Source: Granulicoccus phenolivorans DSM 17626 = NBRC 107789 = JCM 15570 (lineage in GTDB: Bacteria; Actinomycetota; Actinomycetes; Propionibacteriales; Propionibacteriaceae). Taken from it: a DNA stretch of 64,000 bases. Below the pieces are notes generated by a model. That model saw only the letters and a program-made list of their open reading frames with translations. It was not told where the DNA came from and did no database searches. This document shows, piece after piece, positions 53,651 through 63,730 of the stretch; the first letter of the stretch is position 1; each line of letters opens with the position of its first letter. The position numbers were made by a program, and so were the translations under genes. Where the stretch lies: positions 1 through 64,000 of the forward strand of contig NZ_AUHH01000018.1 in the NCBI RefSeq assembly GCF_000423085.1, written 5' to 3'.

Positions 53651-54193
53651 TCAGGCAGCCAGCTCGTCGCCCAGCGCGGCGTCCAACTGCAGGGACAGGG
53701 CGCGCAGTTCCTCGGTCTTGCCGGGGGTCACGGTGAGCTCGCCGGTCGGGCTGAGGTCGGTGTTGAAGAACAGGCCCAGCGAGCCGACCACGTTGGCCTT
53801 GACGTTCTGCAGCAGCTCGGTGAGGGCCGCGGCGGAGCGGGCGCCGCCACCGAAGCCGTACCCGACCACGGCCATCGGCTTGTTCTCCCACTCGGCCAGC
53901 AGGTAGTCGATCGCGTTCTTCAGCGGCGCCGGGAAGAAACCGTTGTACTCCGGGTTGACCACGACGATCGCATCGGCGGCGTCGATCTTCTCCTTCCAGG
54001 CCAGGGTGTGCGGCTGGGTGTAGATGCCGGATCCGGCGGGCATGTCCTCATCGATGAAGGGGAGGTTGATCTCGGCGAGGTCGAGGACGGTGATGTCCCA
54101 GTCGGCGCCCAGGGTCTCGCGGACCCAGGCGGTGACGTGACCGCCGACGCGCTGCGGACGGGTGGAGGAAACGATGATGCTCAAGTTGTTCAC
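53651..54193 (-). CDS. NAD(P)H-dependent FMN reductase family protein
   Basis: A 180-residue flavodoxin-like oxidoreductase. SIIVSSTRPQRVGGHVTAWV is the phosphate-binding loop, VVVNPEYNGFFPAPLKNAIDYL the FMN-binding signature (PEYN) and VVGYGFGGGARSAAAL the second conserved segment. Such enzymes reduce flavins, quinones or chromate. It starts with GTG 54193 without a ribosome site. The promoter carries AGTTGA-AAAA-TCAACT and the same TTCAACTA element as the pirin gene at 21 kb. Confidence 0.9.
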   Translation of the reverse strand: MNNLSIIVSSTRPQRVGGHVTAWVRETLGADWDITVLDLAEINLPFIDEDMPAGSGIYTQPHTLAWKEKIDAADAIVVVNPEYNGFFPAPLKNAIDYLLAEWENKPMAVVGYGFGGGARSAAALTELLQNVKANVVGSLGLFFNTDLSPTGELTVTPGKTEELRALSLQLDAALGDELAA

Positions 54194-54212
54194 GTTTCAA
54201 GTAAAGCACATC

Positions 54213-54229
54213 TAGTTGAAAAATCAACT
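54213..54229 (-). promoter_or_regulatory. Inverted repeat in the FMN reductase promoter
   Basis: AGTTGA (54214-54219), AAAA and TCAACT (54224-54229) form a perfect inverted repeat over a probable TTGATT -35 on the minus strand, with TTTACT about 16 nt further on. The 8-mer TTCAACTA (54220-54213 on the minus strand) is shared with the pirin promoter. Confidence 0.45.
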
Positions 54230-54242
54230 TCTGGCGTCAGCC

Positions 54243-55172
54243 CTACTCCCCCACGCGGGTCTGCAGGTGCATCTTCCGGGCAACCAGGTAGCACAGCGCG
54301 GCCATCACCGCGAACAGCACGACCGACCCGACCGAGGTGTACCAGGGCACCTGACTGACGGTGAACACCGCCGAGATGGTCCCGGTCAGTCCGGCCTGAC
54401 CGAAGGTGAACACGTTGTTCATCACGTGGATCGCCGCGGCCGCCTCCAGCCCGCCGGTGCGGACCACCAGCAGCGCCGCCAGTACGCCGAAGGCGTACCG
54501 GGTCCCGAACAGCCACGGATCCTGGACGCCGTGCGCCAGGGCGAACAGCAGGGCTGAGGTGAGGATCCCGAACCAGGGCGTCTTCATCGCCGCCCCCAGC
54601 GACTGCAGCAGATAGCCGCGGAAGAACACCTCCTCCGCGATCGACTGGAACGGCGTGGTCAGCACGATCACCACCGCGAACCAGACGAACTCGGGCTGTG
54701 GATGGATTGTTACGGGTGTCCCGGTCACCAGCGGCACCAGCCCCAGGTACGCCGCAATCACCACCGCGGAGATCAACAGGCAGGCCAGCAGATAGCGCCA
54801 CCGCACCCGCCCGGTCACCGAGGCCAGGTAGCCCGGATTGATCCGGTGCAGGCCCCAGACCAGCAGGACACTCAGTCCGATCAGCGAAATGATCCCGAGA
54901 TGATGCGCCAGCATCCCCTCGGGAAACATCATCTGGCTCGCCTGCCGGTTGTACTCCTCGGCCGACAGGCCGCGGTCGTTGATCGCCCGGGTGATGCTGC
55001 GGACCAAGCTGCTGACCGCGACCACGATCACCGCGTACAGCGAGAAGGCCAGCAGCCCGAACATCGGCCCGCGCAGCCGGGCCATGTCGTCGGTCCGCAG
55101 AATCTGGGTGTAGTCGGCCCCCTCCGCCGGCTTGATCCCCGACGGCGGGATGAACCCGTAGCTGACCGCCAC
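54243..55172 (-). CDS. CPBP family intramembrane metalloprotease
   Basis: A 309-residue membrane protein with about eight hydrophobic segments. The CPBP/CAAX motifs are QSIAEEVFFRGYLLQSL (EExxxR), LFALAHGVQDP and AIHVMNNVFTFG, which bring together the catalytic Glu and His of the Rce1-type glutamic/metal peptidase. GTG 55172 is 2 nt after the gltX stop, so the gene is last in an FAH-gltX-CPBP operon. The open frame running upstream through gltX is a shadow. Substrate unknown. Confidence 0.85.
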   Translation of the reverse strand: MAVSYGFIPPSGIKPAEGADYTQILRTDDMARLRGPMFGLLAFSLYAVIVVAVSSLVRSITRAINDRGLSAEEYNRQASQMMFPEGMLAHHLGIISLIGLSVLLVWGLHRINPGYLASVTGRVRWRYLLACLLISAVVIAAYLGLVPLVTGTPVTIHPQPEFVWFAVVIVLTTPFQSIAEEVFFRGYLLQSLGAAMKTPWFGILTSALLFALAHGVQDPWLFGTRYAFGVLAALLVVRTGGLEAAAAIHVMNNVFTFGQAGLTGTISAVFTVSQVPWYTSVGSVVLFAVMAALCYLVARKMHLQTRVGE

Positions 55173-55174
55173 GC

Positions 55175-56710
55175 TCAGCCGACCGAGGCCAGGGCCCGGT
55201 CGATCCGGCGCAGGGACGACTCCCGGCCCAGGATCTCCATCGACTCGAACAACGGCGGCGACACCTTCGACCCGGTGATCGCGGTCCGTACCGGACCGAA
55301 CGCATGCTTCGGCTTCAGCCCGAGACCGTCGATCAGGGTGGTCCGCAGCGCCTGCTCGATCTCGGCATGATCCCAGTCGGCCACGTCGGCCAACGCGGTC
55401 CGCGCCGCCGCCAGCAGCGGCACCTCCTCGGGCTTCAGCCGGGCCTTCTCCTCGATCTCGATCGCGTCGTCGGCCACGAACAGGAAGCGCAGCTTGTCCG
55501 GGGCCTCGCTGAGCACATTGAGTCGCTCCTGGATCAGCGGGGTGGCCGCCAGCAGCCGCGCCCGCTCCTGCGCATCGGGCGGATCCTGGACCAGGCCGGC
55601 GGCGACCATGTAGGGCACCAGTTGTTCGGCCAGGTCCGCCACCGGCAACGCCCGGATGTGTGCGGCGTTGATGGCCAGACACTTCTTCGGGTCGAATTTG
55701 GCCGGATTGGCCGCGACCCGGCGTACATCGAAGGCCTCGACCATCTCGCTCAGGCTGAACACGTCCCGGTCGTCGGCGATCGACCAGCCGAGCAGGGCCA
55801 GGTAGTTGAGCAGGCCCTCGGGCAGATAGCCCAGCTCGCGATACTCGGCCAACCCGGCGCCCTTGTCCCGCTTGGACAGGCGGCGGTTGCCCTCCCCCAT
55901 CACGATCGGCAGGTGGCCGAAGCGCGGCGTCCGCCCCGACCCGGCCCCCAGCGCGGCCAGCGCCCGGTACATCACGATCTGGCGCGGGGTGGAACTGAGC
56001 AGGTCCTCCCCGCGCAGCACGTGGGTGATCCCCATCAGCGCATCGTCCAGCGGATTCACCAGGGTGTACAAGGGGTCCCCGTTGCCGCGCACGATCACGT
56101 AGTCCGGCACGTTGTCGGGGGTGAAGGTGACCTTTCCGCGAACCAGGTCCTCGAAGGTGATCGGCTCGTCGGGCATCCGCATCCGCAGCACCGGGGTACG
56201 CCCCTGGGCACGAAACTCGGCGATCTGCTCGGCGGTCAGGTCGCGGCAGAACCCGTCGTAACCGACCTCTCCCTTGCCCCGGGCCTCGGCGCGGGCGTCC
56301 TGTTCCTCGCGGGTGCAGAAGCACTCGTAGGCGTGCCCGCCGGCCAGTAGTTTCCCGGCAACCTCACGGTAGATCTCGGTGCGTTGGGACTGCAGGTACG
56401 GCGCATAGGGCCCACCGACCTCGGGCCCCTCGTCCCAGGTCAGGCCGAGCCAGCGCAGCGCGTCCAGCACGCCCCGATAGGACTCCTCGGTGGAGCGAGC
56501 CGCGTCGGTGTCCTCGATCCGGAGCACGAAGGTGCCGCCGTAATGCCGGGCGAAGGCCCAGTTGAACAGGGCGCTGCGGACGTTGCCCACATGCAGGTTG
56601 CCGGTGGGCGAGGGTGGGAACCGGACCCGGACCTGCTCCGGGGCAACGTCACCCAATACCTCCCCGTGATCGTCGGTTTCGGTGCTGTCGTCGCGCACGA
56701 CCTCGCTCAC
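55175..56710 (-). CDS. gltX: Glutamyl-tRNA synthetase
   Basis: A 511-residue class Ib synthetase charging tRNA-Glu. [24 protein letters not shown] holds the HIGH-type motif (HVGN, normal for GluRS), [15 protein letters not shown] follows, and RRLSKRDKG is the KMSKS loop. The C-terminal anticodon cage is all helical and complete, ending in [16 protein letters not shown] 56710 overlaps the FAH stop by 4 nt (GTGA). Since the window also has glnS, this enzyme need not mischarge tRNA-Gln. Confidence 0.96.
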   Translation of the reverse strand: MSEVVRDDSTETDDHGEVLGDVAPEQVRVRFPPSPTGNLHVGNVRSALFNWAFARHYGGTFVLRIEDTDAARSTEESYRGVLDALRWLGLTWDEGPEVGGPYAPYLQSQRTEIYREVAGKLLAGGHAYECFCTREEQDARAEARGKGEVGYDGFCRDLTAEQIAEFRAQGRTPVLRMRMPDEPITFEDLVRGKVTFTPDNVPDYVIVRGNGDPLYTLVNPLDDALMGITHVLRGEDLLSSTPRQIVMYRALAALGAGSGRTPRFGHLPIVMGEGNRRLSKRDKGAGLAEYRELGYLPEGLLNYLALLGWSIADDRDVFSLSEMVEAFDVRRVAANPAKFDPKKCLAINAAHIRALPVADLAEQLVPYMVAAGLVQDPPDAQERARLLAATPLIQERLNVLSEAPDKLRFLFVADDAIEIEEKARLKPEEVPLLAAARTALADVADWDHAEIEQALRTTLIDGLGLKPKHAFGPVRTAITGSKVSPPLFESMEILGRESSLRRIDRALASVG

Positions 56711-57525
56711 TTCGTCCCTTCCGCGTCGGCGGGCTTGATGATGGTGTTGGTCAGGGTGCCCATCCCCTCGATGGTCACACTGATCTGCTGGCCGGGGGTC
56801 AACAGCCCGACCCCGGCCGGGGTGCCGGTGAGGATCACGTCGCCGGGCAGCAATGTGGTGAAGGCCGAGATGTAGGAGACCAGGTCGGGCAGCTTGTTCA
56901 GCATCAACGCGGTTGACCCGTGTTGGCGCTGTTCCCCGTCGACGGTGGTGGTGATCATCAGATCGGAGGCCTCCTCCACGGTGTAGTGGGAGGTGATCCA
57001 CGGCCCCAGTGGGCAGGAGGTGTCGAAGCCCTTGGCGCGGGCCCACTGCTTGTCGGTGCGCTGCCAGTCCCGGGCGGTGATGTCGTTGGCGATGGTGTAG
57101 CCGAAGATGACGTCCTGCACCTGATCGACCGGGACCTCCTTGCAGATCCGGCCGATCACAATGGCGAGCTCACCTTCGAAGCTGATCTCCTCCGCAGCGG
57201 TCGGCCACACGATCGGGTCCTCCGGCCCGATCACCGCGGTATTCGGCTTGAAGAACAGCAGCGGCCGGTCCGGCACCTCGTTGCCCAGTTCCTCGATGTG
57301 GGCGGCATAGTTGCGGCCGACACAGACGACCTTGGACCGCGGGATCACCGGGGCCAGCAGCCGGACACTGTCCAGCGCGACCCGTTCCCCGGTCAACTGC
57401 ACCGGCATCGCCAGCGGATCGCCGTTGAGCACGGCCACGGTGTCGGGATGTTCACCCCCGTCGCGGGCCAGTTCGACCAATCCGTACTGCGGGTCTCCCC
57501 CGGAACTGAATCGTGCAACACGCAT
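56707..57525 (-). CDS. Fumarylacetoacetate hydrolase family protein
   Basis: A 272-residue FAH-fold enzyme. [53 protein letters not shown] (metal-binding E-x-E) and [20 protein letters not shown] with the final LTGTPAGVG are family hallmarks. Many actinomycetes have this protein in front of gltX; it may be an acylpyruvase or oxaloacetate decarboxylase-type enzyme rather than a true FAH. TACGCT is 6 nt before the ATG. Confidence 0.9.
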   Translation of the reverse strand: MRVARFSSGGDPQYGLVELARDGGEHPDTVAVLNGDPLAMPVQLTGERVALDSVRLLAPVIPRSKVVCVGRNYAAHIEELGNEVPDRPLLFFKPNTAVIGPEDPIVWPTAAEEISFEGELAIVIGRICKEVPVDQVQDVIFGYTIANDITARDWQRTDKQWARAKGFDTSCPLGPWITSHYTVEEASDLMITTTVDGEQRQHGSTALMLNKLPDLVSYISAFTTLLPGDVILTGTPAGVGLLTPGQQISVTIEGMGTLTNTIIKPADAEGTK

Positions 57526-57537
57526 TGCCTCAGCGTA
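57526..57537 (-). promoter_or_regulatory. Leaderless-type -10 box for the FAH-gltX operon
   Basis: On the minus strand TACGCT (57537-57532), then GAGGCA, then ATG at 57525. GAGG is only 2 nt from the ATG, too close to act as a normal ribosome site. Confidence 0.45.
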
Positions 57538-57704
57538 TCCGCACCCAGGGATGCCGGGCGGTTGGGCGGCCCCCGTGGGCGGTGCGGAAGCGTCGGTGTG
57601 CGGATCGTGACCCTACTTTGCAGTAGATCCGGGTTTCGGGCCCGATCACCCCATCGAGAAGCAGAATCCGCACACTTTCCCGGGTATCCGCCATACTCGG
57701 GGCC

Positions 57705-58985
57705 ATGGCCACGCCGTTCTCCGCCGTCGAACTCATCCGCCGCAAGCGCGACGGCCACCCGCTGGCCGACGCCGAGATCGATTGGCTGATCGAGGCCTAC
57801 ACCCGCGGCGACATCGCCGAGGAGCAGATGGCCGCGCTGGCGATGGCGATCTACTTCACCGGCATGGCCCCCACCGAACTGGACCGCTGGACGGCGGCGA
57901 TGATCGCCAGCGGCGAGCGGCTCGATTTCTCCGGGTTGTCCCGCCCGACCGCCGACAAACACTCCACCGGTGGAGTCGGGGACAAGATCACTCTCGTCCT
58001 GGCGCCGCTGGTCGCCGCCTGCGGGGTCGCGGTCCCGCAGCTGTCCGGCCGCGGGCTCGGGCTGACCGGCGGCACCCTGGACAAGATGGAGGCGATTCCC
58101 GGCTGGCGGGCGCAGCTCAGCACGACCGAGATGCTGACCCAGCTCGAGGATGTCGGGGCGGTGATCTGTGCCGCCGGGTCCGGTCTGGCACCTGCCGACC
58201 GCAAGCTCTACGCGCTGCGCGACGTCACCGGAACCGTCGAATCGATCCCGCTGATCGCCTCCTCGATCATGTCCAAGAAGATCGCCGAGGGCACCTCTGC
58301 CCTGGTCCTGGATGTGAAGGTCGGCTCCGGCGCGTTCATGCAGACCGCCGAGCGGGGCCGTGAACTCGCCGAGACCCTGGTCCGGCTGGGCACCGCGGCC
58401 GGCGTACGCACGAGGGCGCTGGTCACCGAGATGGGTACGCCGCTGGGCCGATCGGCCGGCAACGCGGTGGAGGTCGCCGAGGCGGTGGAGGTGCTGGCCG
58501 GGGGTGGGCCGAGCGACGTGGTCGAGCTGACCCTCGCGCTGGCCCGGGAGATGCTGAGTGCCACCGGCCGGGACGGGGTCGATCCCGCCGACGCGCTGGC
58601 CGACGGTCGGGCGATGGATGTCTGGCGGCGCATGGTGCACGCCCAGGGCGGCGACCCCGCCGCGCCGCTGCCCCGGGCCCGGCACACCGAGACGATCACC
58701 GCCGAGACCGACGGCATCCTGGAGCACCTCGATGCGCACGCCGTCGGGCTGGCCGCCTGGCGGTTGGGGGCGGGCCGGGCCCGCAAGGAGGATGCCGTCC
58801 AGGCCGCCGCGGGCGTTACCTGGACCGTCCGTCCCGGGGAACAGATCCGGGCCGGGCAACCACTGCTGCACCTGCACACCGACACCCCCGACCGGCTGCC
58901 GGGCGCCCGGGACGCGCTCGCCCGTGCCTACCGGATCGGAACCTGCACCCCGGTCACCCCGCTGATTCACGACTGGATCGGCTGA
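57705..58985 (+). CDS. deoA: Thymidine (pyrimidine nucleoside) phosphorylase
   Basis: A 426-residue nucleoside phosphorylase that converts thymidine or uridine plus phosphate to base and (deoxy)ribose-1-phosphate. The phosphate-binding KHSTGGVGDKITLVLAPLVAACG and the signature SGRGLGLTGGTLDKMEAIPG are intact, with the C-terminal alpha/beta domain starting near HTETITAETDGI. CATACT lies 7 nt before the ATG. It is divergent from the FAH operon and convergent with cimA. Confidence 0.94.
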   Translation: MATPFSAVELIRRKRDGHPLADAEIDWLIEAYTRGDIAEEQMAALAMAIYFTGMAPTELDRWTAAMIASGERLDFSGLSRPTADKHSTGGVGDKITLVLAPLVAACGVAVPQLSGRGLGLTGGTLDKMEAIPGWRAQLSTTEMLTQLEDVGAVICAAGSGLAPADRKLYALRDVTGTVESIPLIASSIMSKKIAEGTSALVLDVKVGSGAFMQTAERGRELAETLVRLGTAAGVRTRALVTEMGTPLGRSAGNAVEVAEAVEVLAGGGPSDVVELTLALAREMLSATGRDGVDPADALADGRAMDVWRRMVHAQGGDPAAPLPRARHTETITAETDGILEHLDAHAVGLAAWRLGAGRARKEDAVQAAAGVTWTVRPGEQIRAGQPLLHLHTDTPDRLPGARDALARAYRIGTCTPVTPLIHDWIG

Positions 58986-58997
58986 CCCGGTGCCCGC

Positions 58998-60590
58998 TCA
59001 GGACTCCGCGGCAGCCCGGGCCGAGACCAGCCCGTAGAGGTAACCGTCCGACAGCGCCTCCCACGACGCCTCGATCACGTTCCCGCCGACCCCGACGGTG
59101 GTCCAGACCCGGGTCCCGTCGGTGGTGTCGATCAGTACCCGCACGATGGCGTCGGTGCCGTGCCCCTGATCGAGGATCCGCACCCGGTAGTCGGTCAGTT
59201 CGTACTCCTCGACCTCGGGGAACGGCTCCATCAGCGCCCGCCGCAGGGCGTGGTCCAGCGCGTTCACCGGCCCGTTGCCCTCACCGACATAGTTGAACTC
59301 CCGTCCGCCGGAGGTGAGCTTGACCGTCGCCGCGGTCTCCTCCACCCCACCGGTGAACTGGCTCAGCACCCGCCAGTTCTGCACCCGGAACGGCCGCTGC
59401 AACAGCCCGAGTTCGTCGCGCAGCAGCAGCTCGAAGCTGGCATCGCTGGACTCGTAGGAGTAGCCGTCGGCCTCTCGCTGCTTGACCACCTCGGTGATCA
59501 TGGCCGCCTGGTCCCGGTCGGACAGGTCGAATCCGAGTTCGGAACCCTTGAGCTGGATATTGGCCCGCCCGGCCATGTCGGAGACCAGCGTACGCATGTC
59601 GTTGCCGACCAGCGCCGGATCGATGTGCTGGTACAGGTTCGGGTCGACCTTGATCGCCGAGGCGTGCAGGCCGGCCTTGTGCGCGAACGCCGACATCCCC
59701 ACATACGGCTGCCGGTTCCCGGTCGGCACATTGGTGACCGCCGCGATGGCATGCGAGAGCCGGGTCGCCTCGGCCAGCGCCGCCTCCGGGAGCACCGGCC
59801 AGCCGTACTTGAGCTGCAGGTTCGCCGCGACAGTGATCAGGTCGGCGTTCCCGGTCCGCTCGCCGTACCCGTTCACCGTGCCCTGGACATGGATCGCGCC
59901 CGCCTCGACCGCGGCCAGCGAGTTCGCCACCGCGCATCCGGTGTCGTTGTGGCAGTGGATCCCCAGATCGATCCCGACCTCACCGGCCGCCCCCACGATC
60001 TCCCCGACCCAGGTCGGCAGCATCCCGCCATTGGTGTCGCACAGCACCGCGACCTCCGCGCCCGCCTGGGCCCCCACCTGGAGCACCTCCAGCGCGTACG
60101 CCGGGTTGCTGCGGTAGCCGTCGAAGAAGTGCTCCAGATCCAGGAAGACCCGCAGGCCCTCGCCGGTCAGGAAGGAGACCGTGTCGGCGATCATCGCCAG
60201 GTTCTCCTTCAGGTTGGTCTTCAGGGCCAGGTCGACGTGTTTGTCGTGGCTCTTGGCGACCAGGGTGACCACCGGGGCACCGGAGTCGACCAGCGCCCGG
60301 GTGAGCCGATCATCGGCCGCTTTGCCACCCACCCGTCGGGTCGACCCGAAGGCGACCAGCGTCGAGTTGCGCAGGTCCAGTTCCCCGTTGCGGGCCGCCT
60401 CGAAGAAGGCCGTGTCGCTGGGGTTGGCTCCCGGCCAGCCACCCTCGATGAAGGTCACCGCCAGCTCGTCGAGGTAGCCGGCGATCTTCAGCTTGTCGGG
60501 CACGCTCAGCCGCAGCCCCTCCTGCTGGGCGCCGTCCCGCAGGGTGGTGTCGTATAGGTGGAACGTGGCGGGGGCCGCGGGTGTAGGCAT
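58998..60590 (-). CDS. cimA: (R)-citramalate synthase CimA
   Basis: CimA condenses pyruvate and acetyl-CoA to citramalate, the entry to threonine-independent isoleucine synthesis. The 530-residue protein belongs to the TIGR00977-type group: YDTTLRDGAQQEGLRLSV at the start, FIEGGWPGANPSDTAFF, GIHCHNDTGCAVANSLAAVEAGA (His and Asn metal/substrate site), and HVQGTVNGYGERTGNADL. The C-terminal regulatory domain (from about residue 400) is present, so isoleucine feedback is plausible. AAGGA precedes ATG 60590. It follows ilvE in the same direction. Confidence 0.93.
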   Translation of the reverse strand: MPTPAAPATFHLYDTTLRDGAQQEGLRLSVPDKLKIAGYLDELAVTFIEGGWPGANPSDTAFFEAARNGELDLRNSTLVAFGSTRRVGGKAADDRLTRALVDSGAPVVTLVAKSHDKHVDLALKTNLKENLAMIADTVSFLTGEGLRVFLDLEHFFDGYRSNPAYALEVLQVGAQAGAEVAVLCDTNGGMLPTWVGEIVGAAGEVGIDLGIHCHNDTGCAVANSLAAVEAGAIHVQGTVNGYGERTGNADLITVAANLQLKYGWPVLPEAALAEATRLSHAIAAVTNVPTGNRQPYVGMSAFAHKAGLHASAIKVDPNLYQHIDPALVGNDMRTLVSDMAGRANIQLKGSELGFDLSDRDQAAMITEVVKQREADGYSYESSDASFELLLRDELGLLQRPFRVQNWRVLSQFTGGVEETAATVKLTSGGREFNYVGEGNGPVNALDHALRRALMEPFPEVEEYELTDYRVRILDQGHGTDAIVRVLIDTTDGTRVWTTVGVGGNVIEASWEALSDGYLYGLVSARAAAES

Positions 60591-60646
60591 ACTGTCCTTC
60601 ATCGTTTCGCGTGGTGTGGCGCGGATCGTCGGTCGGGATATGGGGA

Positions 60647-60670
60647 GGCCGCGCCCGATCGGACGCGGCC
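60647..60670 (-). terminator. Short palindrome between ilvE and cimA
   Basis: GGCCGCGCCCGATCGGACGCGGCC, a 24-bp palindrome with one mismatched pair (written here as GGCCGCGCCCGA plus TCGGACGCGGCC). It sits 28 nt past the ilvE stop. It may end or attenuate ilvE transcription before cimA. Confidence 0.4.
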
Positions 60671-60698
60671 CGGGCCGAGTCGGCCCATCCGGGAGCGG

Positions 60699-61793
60699 TC
60701 AGGCGATCCGGCGGGTCCAGCCCCGGGTGTCGGGAATGCGTCCGTACTGGATGTCCAGCAGCGTCTGCCGCAGTCCGAGGGTGTGTTCCCCGGTGCCGCC
60801 GCCGGCCACGGTGTGGGTCTCGCCGGATTCGGTCAGGAACTCCCCGATCGGGGTGATCACCGCTGCGGTGCCGCAGGCGAAGACCTCGGCGATCCGGCCG
60901 GAGTCGACCCCCTCGAACAGTTCGCTCATCCCGAACTCCCGCTCGACCGGGCGCAGCCCCCGTTCGGTGGCCAGCTCGAGAATCGAACTCCGGGTGACCC
61001 CCTCCAGGATCGTGCCGCCGGCCTGCGGGGTGACCAGTTCCCCGTCGGTGGTCACCACGAAGATGTTCATCCCGCCGAGTTCCTCGACGTGGGTGTGCGT
61101 ACCGGCATCGGCGAACAGCACCTGGGCGCAGCCGTGCTCGGTGGCCTCCTGCTGGGCCAGCAGCGAGGAGGCATAGTTGCCGCCGCACTTGGCCGCCCCG
61201 GTGCCGCCGCGTCCGGCGCGGGAGTACTTGTTGGTGACCCAGATCTTCACCGGCGCCACCCCAGTGGAGAAGTACGGCCCGGCCGGGCTGGCAATCAGGC
61301 AGTAGGTCACGTGGTGCGAGGCGCGGACGCCGACGAACGCCTCGGAGGCGAACATGAACGGCCGCAGGTACAGGCTGGACTCACCCCCGGCCGGATCGGG
61401 CACCCAGTCCTTGTCCACCGAGAGCAGTTGCTCGATCGACTTCAGGAACGCCTCGGTCGGCAGCTCGGGCAGCCCGAGCCGGGCCGCGGAACGGTTGAAG
61501 CGCTCGGCATTGCGCTCGGGGCGGAACAGCCAGATGGAGCCGTCCTCGTGCCGGTACGCCTTCAGGCCCTCGAAGACCTCCTGGCCGTAGTGCAGCACCG
61601 CGGTCGCGGGGTCGAGCGTGATCGGCCCGTACGCGACGACCTTGTCATCACTCCAGCCGCCGTCGAGGGTCCAGGTGGCCAGCGCCATATGATCGGTGAA
61701 TTCCTTGCCGAATCCGAGGTCACCCAGTACCTCGGCGCGTTCCGCCGCGCTGCGTGGCTGGGGATTGGGGGTGACATCGAACGTCCAGGTCAT
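60699..61793 (-). CDS. ilvE: Branched-chain amino-acid aminotransferase
   Basis: A 364-residue fold-type IV PLP enzyme making valine, leucine and isoleucine from their keto acids. The PLP lysine is in GGTGAAKCGGNYASSLLAQQEA; HYGQEVFEGLKAYRHEDG and LRPFMFASEAFVGVRAS are N-terminal and substrate-side signatures. The start ATG 61793 has TAACGT 6 nt upstream. An AGGAGG further up would serve only a two-codon ORF (ATG GGT TAA), so a leaderless start is more likely. cimA follows on the same strand. Confidence 0.96.
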   Translation of the reverse strand: MTWTFDVTPNPQPRSAAERAEVLGDLGFGKEFTDHMALATWTLDGGWSDDKVVAYGPITLDPATAVLHYGQEVFEGLKAYRHEDGSIWLFRPERNAERFNRSAARLGLPELPTEAFLKSIEQLLSVDKDWVPDPAGGESSLYLRPFMFASEAFVGVRASHHVTYCLIASPAGPYFSTGVAPVKIWVTNKYSRAGRGGTGAAKCGGNYASSLLAQQEATEHGCAQVLFADAGTHTHVEELGGMNIFVVTTDGELVTPQAGGTILEGVTRSSILELATERGLRPVEREFGMSELFEGVDSGRIAEVFACGTAAVITPIGEFLTESGETHTVAGGGTGEHTLGLRQTLLDIQYGRIPDTRGWTRRIA

Positions 61794-61805
61794 GAACGAA
61801 CGTTA
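61794..61805 (-). promoter_or_regulatory. Leaderless-type -10 box for ilvE
   Basis: On the minus strand TAACGT (61805-61800), then 6 nt, then the ATG. The upstream AGGAGG would sit about 18 nt before the ATG, too far to be its ribosome site. Confidence 0.45.
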
Positions 61806-61943
61806 ACCCATTTGCCTCCTGGTTGAGACGCGAGTACGCCAGATGGTCGGCCTGGTTAGGGTGACTGCGGCCGGGCCCCGACAGTGGCGGGCAGCACCCG
61901 GTCCCCGCCGTCACACCCGTGCGTCACCACCAGGAGGAGCCCC

Positions 61944-63017
61944 GTGTCCAACCCGAGCAGCAAACCCACGATCGCCGTCATCGGAGGCGACGGGATCGGC
62001 CCGGAGGTCGTCGCCGAGGGCCTCAAGGTCCTCGACGTTGTCGCCCCGGACACCTTCGAGTTCGTCCACTACGACCTGGGTGCCGAGCGCTACCTGCGTA
62101 CCGGTGAGGTGCTGCCGGAATCGGTCACCGACGAACTGGCCAAGGCCGACGCGATCCTGCTCGGTGCCGTCGGCGCCGCCCCCGGCTCGACCGAGGTCCC
62201 CTCCGGTCTGCTCGAGCGCGGCCTGCTGCTCAAGCTGCGCTTCCTGTTCGACCACTGCGTCAACCTGCGCCCGTCGCGGCTCTACCCGGGCGTGCCCACC
62301 CCGCTGGCCCCGCACGTGGTGGACGGGAAGACCGTCGACTTCGTCGTGGTCCGCGAGGGCACCGAGGGTCTGTACGCCGGCAACGGCGGCAAGCTGCGCG
62401 CCGGCACCCCGCACGAGGTCGCCACCGAGGTCAGCGTGAACACCGCGTTCGGGGTCGAGCGCGTGGTCCGCGACGCGTTCGAGCGTGCCACCCGGCGCCG
62501 CAACAAGCTGACCCTGGTGCACAAGCACAACGTGCTGGTCAACGCCGGTGGCCTGTGGCGGCGGATCTTCGAGACCGTGGCGACCGAGTACCCGCAGGTT
62601 GAGCTGGACTACCTGCACATCGATGCCGCGACCATCTTCCTGGTCACCGATCCGGCCCGCTTCGACGTCATCGTCACCGACAACCTGTTCGGTGACATCC
62701 TGACCGACGAGGCCGCTGCGGTCACCGGTGGGATCGGCTTGGCCGCCTCCGGCAACATCAACACCGCCGGGACCTTCCCCTCGATGTTCGAGCCGGTGCA
62801 CGGTTCGGCGCCCGACATCGCCGGGCAGCAGAAGGCCGACCCGACCGCCGCGATCCTGTCGGTCTCGATGATGTTGGAGCACCTGGGCCGCACCGACCAG
62901 GCCGCCCGGATCGCCGAGGTCGTCACCGCCGACATCGCCGCCCGCCCGTCCCTGCCGGACAACGGCCGTCGCGCCACCGCCGCCGTGGGCGACGCGATCG
63001 CCGCGAAGCTGGCCTGA
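61944..63017 (+). CDS. leuB: 3-isopropylmalate dehydrogenase
   Basis: A 357-residue NAD+-dependent beta-decarboxylating dehydrogenase of leucine synthesis; it also accepts 3-methylmalate from the citramalate route. [12 protein letters not shown] opens the protein. [15 protein letters not shown], the catalytic [14 protein letters not shown] (Lys), [16 protein letters not shown] (Asp metal ligands) and [13 protein letters not shown] are all in place. GTG 61944 is fixed by AGGAGG 8 nt upstream. It is divergent from ilvE. Confidence 0.96.
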   Translation: MSNPSSKPTIAVIGGDGIGPEVVAEGLKVLDVVAPDTFEFVHYDLGAERYLRTGEVLPESVTDELAKADAILLGAVGAAPGSTEVPSGLLERGLLLKLRFLFDHCVNLRPSRLYPGVPTPLAPHVVDGKTVDFVVVREGTEGLYAGNGGKLRAGTPHEVATEVSVNTAFGVERVVRDAFERATRRRNKLTLVHKHNVLVNAGGLWRRIFETVATEYPQVELDYLHIDAATIFLVTDPARFDVIVTDNLFGDILTDEAAAVTGGIGLAASGNINTAGTFPSMFEPVHGSAPDIAGQQKADPTAAILSVSMMLEHLGRTDQAARIAEVVTADIAARPSLPDNGRRATAAVGDAIAAKLA

Positions 63018-63040
63018 CCCAGTTGGTCGTCGGTCCCTCG

Positions 63041-63628
63041 ATGAGTACCAATCCGGATCTGCCCGATGTCGTGGGGCGGGCCCTGGCCACCTGCCTGCGC
63101 CACGGATTCCTCGAGTCGACCACGACCGAAACCGGCCGGGTGCTCGCCGCATTGGCGGCCACCCGGACCGGCACGATCGCCGAGTGCGGCACCGGCTACG
63201 GAGTCGGTGCCGCCTGGCTGCGCAGCGGCGCCCCGGCCCAGACCCGGGTGCTGACCGCGGAGCGGCAGCCCCGGCTCGCCCGGGCGGCCGCGCAGACCTT
63301 CGCCGAGGACGACATCGAGGTGGTCGCCGCCGGCTGGGACGAACTGGCCTGCCGGGCCCCCTTCTCGCTGATCTCGGTCGATGCGCAGACCGTCCGCGAC
63401 CTGCCCCGGACCGAGTTGATCGAACTCACCGAGCCCGGCGGCATGATCGTGATCGACAACTTCTCCCCCAGCGCCGCCTGGCCGCCGATGGGTCCGCGCG
63501 GCAGCGTCGACGCGCTACGGATGGAATGGCTGACCGATCCACGCCTGGTCAGTGCCGACCTGATGGTGACCACCGACACCTCCCTGGTGGTGGCGGTCCG
63601 TCGCCCCGAAGCCGCCGGCACTCACTAG
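63041..63628 (+). CDS. O-methyltransferase-like SAM enzyme
   Basis: A 195-residue class I methyltransferase of the O-methyltransferase type. IAECGTGYGVGAAWLRSG is motif I, RVLTAERQPRLARAAAQTF the second strand and IDNFSPSAAWPP the late motif. ATG 63041 is the start of conserved sequence; no good ribosome site. It follows leuB by 23 nt in the same direction and may share its transcript. Substrate unknown. Confidence 0.75.
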   Translation: MSTNPDLPDVVGRALATCLRHGFLESTTTETGRVLAALAATRTGTIAECGTGYGVGAAWLRSGAPAQTRVLTAERQPRLARAAAQTFAEDDIEVVAAGWDELACRAPFSLISVDAQTVRDLPRTELIELTEPGGMIVIDNFSPSAAWPPMGPRGSVDALRMEWLTDPRLVSADLMVTTDTSLVVAVRRPEAAGTH

Positions 63629-63730
63629 CGGGCGGTCGCCCGGCAGCGGTCAATAACAACTTGAGCCCAATCCGGCCGATTTCGGGCCACCGGCTTCGGC
63701 TGCTGCCGGCCCGCTTGCATCATGGGACCC

